Shown: positions 1 to 5,262 of the stretch, piece by piece
Layout of the letters: each line of letters starts with the position of its first letter
Position numbering within the stretch: the first letter of the stretch is position 1
DNA from: CAYUNT01 sp964446285
Lineage (GTDB): Bacteria > Sumerlaeota > Sumerlaeia > SLMS01 > CAYUNT01
Reading direction: 5' to 3'
Assembly: GCA_964446285.1 (NCBI GenBank)
Contig: CAYUNT010000225.1
Span: forward strand, 1-6,714
DNA: 6,714 nucleotides
The notes under the pieces: model-generated
What the model saw: only the letters and a program-made list of their open reading frames with translations
What the model was told of the DNA's origin: nothing
The model's database searches: none
Program-made: the position numbers and the translations under genes

Positions 1-46
1 CTCGCGAAAACCGTGACAGGCGATTGGGAACAGAATCAAAGGAAAA

Positions 47-55
47 TGGTATAAT
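47..55 (+). promoter_or_regulatory. Extended -10 promoter upstream of the first gene
   Basis: A perfect TATAAT hexamer at 50-55 is preceded by TGG at 47-49, giving the extended -10 form TGnTATAAT. The best-spaced -35 hexamer (GGAACA at 27-32, 17-bp spacer) matches the consensus at only three of six positions, which is common when an extended -10 is present. Transcription would begin near 62 and leave a leader of about 120 nt before the GTG start at 185. The consensus match is seen directly. Sigma-70-type use is inferred. Confidence 0.6.
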
Positions 56-73
56 TGGCAGGGGGAAGAAAAG

Positions 74-93
74 CGCGAGTGCGGAGCCTCGCG
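74..93 (+). other. Leader hairpin in the 5' UTR of the first gene
   Basis: CGCGAG (74-79) pairs perfectly with CTCGCG (88-93) across an 8-nt loop. The element lies just downstream of the predicted transcription start near 62 and about 90 nt before the start codon. No T-tract follows, so it is not an intrinsic terminator. It could stabilise the 5' end of the mRNA. No known riboswitch or leader family is recognised. Confidence 0.4.
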
Positions 94-171
94 ATCCCAG
101 CAAGGGCCGATTGACTCGGGGCGGGGATTGTGCCATACGGCGAAATTCAGAGGGAGAAGCCAGACTCTCCG

Positions 172-178
172 AAAAGGA
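172..178 (+). promoter_or_regulatory. Shine-Dalgarno site that decides the first gene's start
   Basis: AAAAGGA at 172-178 sits 6 nt before a GTG at 185. The longest reading in this frame starts at a TTG at 128, which has only a G-rich run in front of it. The site therefore favours GTG 185. That start also places a short N-terminus ahead of the signal-peptide hydrophobic core. Confidence 0.6.
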
Positions 179-184
179 TTATTT

Positions 185-1612
185 GTGACAAATCGAAATG
201 CAACCCCGCCCCGGTGCGCTGCGCTCCAGTGGCATGTTCCCGCGATTTTGATTGTTCTGATTGGATTTTGTCAGGCTGTCCCGCCCGCCTTGGCCGCGCC
301 GGGAACGGGGCTGATTCTGTATGGGCCAACCCCAAGCGCAACGCCAACGCCGACATCCACACCCGCGCCTTCGCCTACCGAGCCGGTCTATATTTCGCCT
401 ATCATTGTGGACAATCCCCAGGCGGAAGTGACCGGAACCTGGACGACGGGAACTTCGTCGTCGGACAAATATGGCTCGGATTATCGTTTTTCCGCGCAGG
501 GCGATGGTTCGGCCTATATGATCTTCCGCCCCACGCTGCCAGTGACAGGGCCGTATGAGGTTTCTGAATGGCATCCGGCGGGAACGAACCGCACTTCAGC
601 GGCGGAAATCGTCGTCGCGAGCGTTGACGGGCTGGCCACGCTGACCTTGAGCCAGAAAACCAACGGCGGAAAATGGAATTCGCTCGGGATTTTCACTCTT
701 GCGGCAGGGACGACATGCTTTGCCAAAGTCACCAACCATCATCCCGACGCGGCGGTGGTAATGGGAGACGCCTTCCGGTTTGCGTTCCAGAACACCGCCC
801 CGACGCCGACGCCCTCGCTGAGTCCGACGCCGACGGAGACTCCTTCGGGCCAGGCGCGGCCTTTTGGCGAATACGTGCAGGCAGTGATTGACGAGCTCGA
901 GGCGCGCAAGGCTAACGACGTTTCAGGCTATCTGATGAAGGACCTCTACGGCAAATATACGGGCGTTACGCAGACTTTATGGTATAAAGGCACTTCCTAT
1001 ATGTGGAACGAATGCGCCAAGGGCGAGGCGGTGGACTTTAGCGGAACGATCTATTATCCTTATGGCCATTCGTATTGCTCGGGCCTGACGCTGGAGATAT
1101 TCCACCGCGCGATGAAAAAACGCGATCTCGACCTTGGAATCGCCGAGGCGAACGAAAACTGGAATGGCATAGGAACAAAGGGGATTTTCATCATCAAGAA
1201 GTTGTGGAATGTAATCGTCATTAAATACAGCGATACGGGCTTGGTGGTCTCAAGCCGCCCCTCACCCGCCACAGCGCTGGAGATGTCCGGGCTTGGGCGG
1301 ATTATCACGTATGGCGATTCGACTAAATTTGAGGATGTGAAAAAATACGATTTCTGCGACATCTCGCGCTCAACCGGCACGGGCCATTCGGTGGTGTTTA
1401 TCAACTGGATTCGCGCCACGGACGACAATCGCATTATTGGCCTGCGGTATTATTCGTCGCAAGGAAGCACGAACGGACAAGGCTACAGCGAGGAATACTT
1501 CAGCGGTGAGGGCGGCTCGGTGGTGAAGTCGTATTTCCACGCCGGGCGCGTATATGACCAGCCATACGAATGGACGACGAACACGATCCGCGAGGCGGGA
1601 TATACGCAATAG
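185..1612 (+). CDS. Exported golvesin-domain protein with putative NlpC/P60-like cysteine peptidase domain
   Basis: This 475-residue protein probably acts outside the cytoplasm and may cleave peptidoglycan peptide or amide bonds. Residues 1-38 form a Sec signal peptide: a polar N-terminus, a hydrophobic core around VPAILIVLIGF, and a likely cleavage after PALA near 37. A Thr/Pro linker (about 48-67) follows. A golvesin/Xly-like beta-sandwich (about 70-202) shows the family features GPYEVSEWHPAG, GGKWNSLGIF and GDAFRF. A second TPTP-type linker spans about 205-221. The C-terminal domain (about 225-475) carries YCSGL, with Cys298 as candidate nucleophile, and GTGHSVVF, with His401 as candidate general base. 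Gln426 or Asn430 could be the third polar residue. This order fits NlpC/P60 or CHAP-type papain-fold enzymes, but the match is by motif only. A start at TTG 128 would add 19 residues. It is the first gene after the extended -10 promoter. The golvesin domain probably binds or positions the enzyme at a surface, which is inference. Confidence 0.85.
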   Translation: MTNRNATPPRCAALQWHVPAILIVLIGFCQAVPPALAAPGTGLILYGPTPSATPTPTSTPAPSPTEPVYISPIIVDNPQAEVTGTWTTGTSSSDKYGSDYRFSAQGDGSAYMIFRPTLPVTGPYEVSEWHPAGTNRTSAAEIVVASVDGLATLTLSQKTNGGKWNSLGIFTLAAGTTCFAKVTNHHPDAAVVMGDAFRFAFQNTAPTPTPSLSPTPTETPSGQARPFGEYVQAVIDELEARKANDVSGYLMKDLYGKYTGVTQTLWYKGTSYMWNECAKGEAVDFSGTIYYPYGHSYCSGLTLEIFHRAMKKRDLDLGIAEANENWNGIGTKGIFIIKKLWNVIVIKYSDTGLVVSSRPSPATALEMSGLGRIITYGDSTKFEDVKKYDFCDISRSTGTGHSVVFINWIRATDDNRIIGLRYYSSQGSTNGQGYSEEYFSGEGGSVVKSYFHAGRVYDQPYEWTTNTIREAGYTQ

Positions 1613-1656
1613 GCGGCAAGCGGCGAAGGATTCCCTCCGCAATCCGCGAGCGCCGG

Positions 1657-1675
1657 GCAATTGGGGCCGAATTGC
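1657..1675 (+). other. Perfect 6-bp hairpin downstream of the first gene
   Basis: GCAATT (1657-1662) and AATTGC (1670-1675) are perfect inverted arms around a 7-nt GC-rich loop, 44 nt after the stop codon. There is no T-run after it, so it does not look like an intrinsic terminator. It could protect a 3' end or be a chance palindrome. Confidence 0.25.
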
Positions 1676-1695
1676 GCCTGAGTGCGCTTGTTGGC

Positions 1696-1724
1696 TTGCC
1701 AGCGCCCGCGAGATGGAATACAAA
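1696..1724 (+). promoter_or_regulatory. Candidate sigma-70-type promoter for the hydrolase-fold gene
   Basis: TTGCCA (1696-1701, five of six matches to TTGACA) and TACAAA (1719-1724, four of six matches to TATAAT) are separated by exactly 17 bp. Transcription would start near 1731 and give a leader of about 56 nt. This is the best-spaced pair in the 174-nt gap between the first and second genes, so the second gene may have its own transcription. A TATCAT hexamer at 1759-1764 is an alternative -10, but no -35 lies at the right distance. Confidence 0.4.
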
Positions 1725-1734
1725 TAGCGTCTGA

Positions 1735-1754
1735 GGCGCGCTGGCGCGTTTGTT
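1735..1754 (+). terminator. Weak candidate terminator of the first gene
   Basis: CGCG (1737-1740) pairs with CGCG (1745-1748) around a CTGG loop, extended by two possible G-U pairs, and is followed by TTTGTT. The stem is short and the T-tract is interrupted, so termination would be weak. If the promoter at 1696-1724 is used, this hairpin would lie at the very start of the second transcript instead. Both readings cannot apply to the same RNA. Confidence 0.25.
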
Positions 1755-1786
1755 AATCTATCATTTTTCGGGAACTTTTTCCGTTT

Positions 1787-2893
1787 ATGTCATTTCCAAA
1801 AGCAGATGCCGTGAAGGAAAACAATTCCGCTGATTTTCAGAGGTCTGGCGATTTTGCCCCAAAGTTTTTTATCTCCGGGGCAAGATGCGCAAGCCGCCAA
1901 GGACGCTGGATTTTTGCCGGACTTCTGGCGGTGACGTTTGCCGGGATGAGCTTTGCGGCAGAACCAAAGACGCAGTTGGATGGAAAAGGCGATTCGCCCA
2001 ATGCTCCGGCTAAATCCGCGGCAACGGCGGCGGCAACGTCGGCTCCATCAGCGGCGGCGGCCACGCCAACGCCAAGCGGCGTGGCGCAACCGACTCCGTC
2101 GCCCGCCGCTCCCAAACCGACGCCAACGCCTTCTTCTTCGCCTTCGCCCGCCGTTTCCGCCACTCCGAAACAGCCCTACAAGCCTTCCGGGCCGCCGCCC
2201 GCGCCCGATGCCTCGGTCTGGCCCTGGGGCGAGCCGTTCGAGGTCGTGGTCCCCGGCGATATCCTCATTCGCGGGATGTATAAGGCCAAGCGGCCCGAAC
2301 GCACGACAACGATTGTCCTTATCAGCCCGGACAAGAACAGCTATGTGGAGGCGTTCCGTTTGCTGGGGGCGCGGCTGGCGGGCAAGGGGTTTGGCATCGC
2401 GGCCTTTGACTGCCGCGGCGTGGGAATGAGCCAGAACACCACGGACGGCGGCAAGTATGATTTGTCAAAGAACTACAATTCGGCCGAACCATACAAGGCG
2501 ATGGTGAAGGATGTGGAAAAAGTGATCGGCTATTTGCAAAAGGAAAAAAAACTTCGCCCGAGCGAGTTTGTCCTGGTGGGCGCCGGGGTGAGCGCGAACG
2601 TGGCCATACTGGCCGCCGCCGACCTGGAAACGGAGGTTCGCAGCGTTGTGGCCTTGTCTCCGGGGGCGAATTACCATTATCTTGAGCCACTGGCTGCCGC
2701 GCCAAAATTAGGCGGGCGTCCGCTTCTTGCCGTGGCCAGCGGCAAGGATTCGATTTCGTTCACGTTCCTTAACCTCTTAAAGCATAACTACAAGTCCACT
2801 GAGATTCTGACCCTGGGGGGCAATAAGCACGGGCATGAGATGCTTGATTTCGATAGTGTGACAAAGATAGTGGAATGGTTAGAGAAAAACTGA
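1787..2893 (+). CDS. Exported alpha/beta-hydrolase-fold protein lacking the nucleophile serine (putative pseudo-hydrolase)
   Basis: A 368-residue protein. The N-terminus is long (about 40 residues) before a hydrophobic core, WIFAGLLAVTFAGMSFA (41-57), with a likely signal-peptidase cut after SFA. A disordered Ala/Thr/Pro linker with TPTP and SPSP runs covers about 65-140. The alpha/beta-hydrolase fold occupies about 145-368: a strand and oxyanion-loop region (VLISPDKNSY, 177-186), DCRGVGMS (208-215, like the usual DxRGxGxS), the nucleophile elbow VGAGVSANVAI (264-274), a candidate acid Asp321 in SGKDS, and a candidate catalytic His348 in KHGHEML. Relatives usually read GASxGAN at the elbow. 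Here the serine position is Gly267, so ordinary esterase chemistry is unlikely. Only a weak Shine-Dalgarno-like GGG lies 14 nt before the ATG, and GTG 1811 is an alternative start. The next gene starts 86 nt downstream, so the two may be co-transcribed. The substrate is unknown. Confidence 0.85.
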   Translation: MSFPKADAVKENNSADFQRSGDFAPKFFISGARCASRQGRWIFAGLLAVTFAGMSFAAEPKTQLDGKGDSPNAPAKSAATAAATSAPSAAAATPTPSGVAQPTPSPAAPKPTPTPSSSPSPAVSATPKQPYKPSGPPPAPDASVWPWGEPFEVVVPGDILIRGMYKAKRPERTTTIVLISPDKNSYVEAFRLLGARLAGKGFGIAAFDCRGVGMSQNTTDGGKYDLSKNYNSAEPYKAMVKDVEKVIGYLQKEKKLRPSEFVLVGAGVSANVAILAAADLETEVRSVVALSPGANYHYLEPLAAAPKLGGRPLLAVASGKDSISFTFLNLLKHNYKSTEILTLGGNKHGHEMLDFDSVTKIVEWLEKN

Positions 2894-2967
2894 CACGCCG
2901 TCCCGCGAGCAAGGCAAGGCCAGCCAGGAGAGCGGCGGTTGGAGATCATGCGGCGAAGAAGCCTTTC

Positions 2968-2972
2968 GGAGG
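2968..2972 (+). promoter_or_regulatory. Strong Shine-Dalgarno that sets the third gene's start
   Basis: GGAGG at 2968-2972 is followed by a 7-nt spacer and ATG at 2980. The same frame is open back to an ATG at 2875 that overlaps the previous gene. That start lacks such a site and would put 35 basic residues before the signal peptide. The SD and the signal-peptide geometry both support 2980. Confidence 0.8.
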
Positions 2973-2979
2973 AAAAGAA

Positions 2980-5262
2980 ATGAAATCCGCGCGAGTAGCT
3001 GCAAAGCCGTTGGTTATCACGGCGATTCTTCTGGGCGTTTCCCTGGCTTGGGCGCAATCCCCGGTGATTGTCGAGTCCGCCCAGGGGGGCATGAATTTCG
3101 ATTGTTATTCCGAAACAGCCGGGAAATGGGCGCAAAGCGAGGCGAAAAGCCGCGCGGAAGGCCTGAGTCCGGTTTCGGTCGGTTCTCGCTTTGTCCAATT
3201 CGCGGAAGAACCCTACGAGGGCGTGGCGGAAATCCGGCCCGTCCTGCCCCAGGATGGAGAATACCGCGTCTCGGTCACGTGGGGGGCGAGCGGGAACGCC
3301 AACAATGTGAAATATACGATCGAGGCTCCGCCGGACCTCAATCGCACAGTATATTTGAACCAGGATGGATGGGGCGGCGGCGGAGCGGCGAATGCCAACA
3401 AGTGGCTTTCGCTCGGCATCTATAAGCTGCCTGCCAAAGGGGCGGTGCTTCGAATCTCTGGCGAAGAGGCTACAGAAGCGCCCTCCTCGGTGAATAACTT
3501 CCGCATGTATGTGGATGCGGTGAAGTTCGAGCCAGCGACGCCTGGCATGAGTTCGGAAACGGCTTCGTCTTCCTCCTCGGCAAAGGCATCCGCGCCTTCC
3601 GAGCCTTCGGCTCCCTCCGCGCCGATTGCGCCGCCTTTTGTGGCCGAACAGGGAACCACCGGCGCCACTTCGCCTTTTATTGTTCCCGGAAACGCGCCGC
3701 AATCGGCTCCCGCTGTGGCGGCCGCGCCGCCAGCCCAAGCTGCCGCGCCAGCAGCCGCGGTTCAATCCGGCCCAGCCATGCCATCCAGTCCATTTCCTGT
3801 TTCGGGCGCCGTCGCCGCTCCGGCCGAAGCGTCCGCGCCTGCTGTATCTTCCGCCGCCGCTGCGCCAGCCGCTCCCGCCGGTGCTTTGCAGCCTGCCAGC
3901 CCGTTTGCCGCGCCGGCCGCGCCCGACTCCCCCTTTAGCTCCGCTGCCCCTGCCGTTCCTGCCGCGCCGGAACAAAGCGCGCCCGCCGCGTTTTCGCAGC
4001 CCGTTCCGCCGGGAATGACTTCCATGCAGCTCGGCAATGTAGCGGCGGCACCAGCAATTAACGCTTCGGCGCCTGGCGTTCAGCAAGCATCATCTCCCTT
4101 TGGCGCTCCTCCTCCCGCCGTTTCCGACTCGCCCTTTGGCGCACCGGCCCCTCCGTCCGGCGCGCAACAAGCGCCGCAGGCTGGAATGCCCGGTGCGCCT
4201 GCGGTGGCGGCCGCTCCGGCTTTTGGCGCTCCGGCTCCTGGCGCTGCGTCGCCCTTCGGCGCGCCTCAGACTTCCACGTCTCCTTTTGGCGCTCCTCAAG
4301 CGCCTCAGGCCCAGTTGCCTTTGTCGCAGCCTGTGGTGGCTCAGAACGTGAGCAATTCCCCATTCGAGCAGTCGTCCACCGCGCCATCTTCTACCCAGAA
4401 TGTCTTTGGAACGGCTGGACAAACTCAGGCGGCAAGCAGCCAGGCTCCGGTCTTTGGCGCGCCTGGGGCCGCCGCTCCTGGAACGGTTTTCACGCAGCAA
4501 CCCGCAGTGAGTTCCGCCTCGCCTTTTGCTGGAATGCAGCCCGGACAGGTGCAAGCGCCTGGCGTTTTCGCACAACCGGCGCAGGCAATGCCGCCTTCGC
4601 AGCCCGCCCAGGCCGCCTCCGTCAGTCCTTTCGGGATGCCGGTGGCGCCCAGTTCCTCTGCTTCGCCATTTGAATCGAGCGCCCCAAGCGGAATGCCCGC
4701 CGTTGCGCAGGCTCCGGGAATGGCCGCGGCTCCGCCAGCGCAAGGTTTCGGCCAGCCGGTTTTCGGGCAGCCACAGCCAATGCAACAACAGCCCATGATG
4801 CAAGCGCAACCCGGCGCACCCGCTCAACCCGGCGCGCAAGCCGCCTCGTCTCTGGTTCAGGCTCCAATCCAGCCGCCAGTTCAGCCGACAGTTCAGCCCC
4901 CGGCCGCTGTTGCCGCCGCGCCTACCCTGTCTGCGTCCATTTGGAAGGACTACGATACGGCCATCAGCGAAGCGAAAAAGCTCAACCGTCCTATTCTCCT
5001 GTATTTCGCCTCGGAATCCTCGCAAGTGCGCAAATTCGAAACGCAGGTGATGGGCGATCCGCGCGTGACAGAGAGTTTCAAGTCTTTCGTTTGCGCCCGG
5101 GTTCCCTATCCGGATCAGGCGCAGCTAATTCGTTTTTACGGCGTGGACCGCTCGCCAACCCTGATCTTCCTGGGACCGGACGGCTATACGCGCGCCCGCC
5201 TCGATGGATTGGTAACGGTTCAAAAAATCCTTGGCGTTACCGACCAATTCCGTGTCCGCTGA
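2980..5262 (+). CDS. Exported golvesin-domain protein with FG/SPF low-complexity region and CXXC-less thioredoxin-like domain
   Basis: A 760-residue protein, function unknown. Residues 1-25 are a clean signal peptide (MKSARVAAKP, a hydrophobic core, AWA|Q). A golvesin-like beta-sandwich (about 26-185) shows DGEYRVSVTWG, NKWLSLGIYKLP and MYVDAVKF, matching the domain in the first gene. Residues 203-654 are Ala/Pro/Ser/Gln/Gly-rich with no Lys, Arg, His, Cys, Tyr or Trp and only eight acidic residues. They contain 12 Ser-Pro-Phe and 10 Phe-Gly motifs, often as SPFGAP. Residues about 650-760 resemble the thioredoxin fold of the DUF255/thioredoxin_7 type: W-x-x-Y helix start, RPILLYFAS strand, SPTLIFLGPDG with the presumed cis-proline Pro726. 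The CXXC positions read Ser680 and Val683. The only cysteine in the domain is Cys705, in a beta-strand-like VCARV. The gene starts 86 nt after the hydrolase-fold gene and overlaps the radical SAM gene by 11 nt. A structural, adhesive or scaffold role at the cell surface is inference. Confidence 0.85.
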   Translation: MKSARVAAKPLVITAILLGVSLAWAQSPVIVESAQGGMNFDCYSETAGKWAQSEAKSRAEGLSPVSVGSRFVQFAEEPYEGVAEIRPVLPQDGEYRVSVTWGASGNANNVKYTIEAPPDLNRTVYLNQDGWGGGGAANANKWLSLGIYKLPAKGAVLRISGEEATEAPSSVNNFRMYVDAVKFEPATPGMSSETASSSSSAKASAPSEPSAPSAPIAPPFVAEQGTTGATSPFIVPGNAPQSAPAVAAAPPAQAAAPAAAVQSGPAMPSSPFPVSGAVAAPAEASAPAVSSAAAAPAAPAGALQPASPFAAPAAPDSPFSSAAPAVPAAPEQSAPAAFSQPVPPGMTSMQLGNVAAAPAINASAPGVQQASSPFGAPPPAVSDSPFGAPAPPSGAQQAPQAGMPGAPAVAAAPAFGAPAPGAASPFGAPQTSTSPFGAPQAPQAQLPLSQPVVAQNVSNSPFEQSSTAPSSTQNVFGTAGQTQAASSQAPVFGAPGAAAPGTVFTQQPAVSSASPFAGMQPGQVQAPGVFAQPAQAMPPSQPAQAASVSPFGMPVAPSSSASPFESSAPSGMPAVAQAPGMAAAPPAQGFGQPVFGQPQPMQQQPMMQAQPGAPAQPGAQAASSLVQAPIQPPVQPTVQPPAAVAAAPTLSASIWKDYDTAISEAKKLNRPILLYFASESSQVRKFETQVMGDPRVTESFKSFVCARVPYPDQAQLIRFYGVDRSPTLIFLGPDGYTRARLDGLVTVQKILGVTDQFRVR
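4093..4767 (+). repeat. Region of degenerate SPFGAP / FG coding repeats
   Basis: Within the low-complexity part of the third gene, short units encoding SPFGAP or FGAP recur at 4093-4110, 4129-4146, 4222-4233, 4249-4266, 4279-4296 and 4453-4464. Further FG units lie at 4504-4770. Several copies share the DNA core TTTGGCGC followed by T or G and C-rich sequence, while others use TTCGGC. Synonymous codons differ between copies, so the peptide motif is kept more strictly than the DNA. Spacing is irregular, about 30-130 nt. Confidence 0.6.

Noticed and set aside
111..139. TTGACT and CATACG as an alternative promoter for the first gene
   Set aside because: The spacing is 17 bp and the -35 is good, but the -10 matches only three of six positions. 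The TGGTATAAT element upstream is far better.
130..558. Overlapping 142-codon frame starting at GTG 130
   Set aside because: It is out of frame with the signal-peptide and golvesin-domain reading and shows no domain or plausible ribosome site.
2844..2871. TTGATT and GATAGT as a possible promoter for the third gene
   Set aside because: Both hexamers match at four of six positions with a 16-bp spacer, inside the end of the previous gene. This is no better than chance in a window of this size.
2875..2979. Upstream ATG at 2875 as start of the FG-repeat protein
   Set aside because: It would add 35 mostly basic residues before the signal peptide and has no clear Shine-Dalgarno. ATG 2980 has GGAGG at ideal distance.
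2788..4086. 432-codon open frame on the minus strand
   Set aside because: It lies antisense to the third gene, is dominated by Arg/Gly/Ser and has no recognisable domain. It arises because Ala/Pro/Ser-rich GC codons on the plus strand read as Arg/Gly-rich codons without stops on the other strand.
4090..5025. 311-codon open frame on the minus strand
   Set aside because: Same cause as above: an Arg/Gly/Leu-rich shadow of the FG/SPF low-complexity region, while the plus-strand frame has a signal peptide, folded domains and a strong Shine-Dalgarno.
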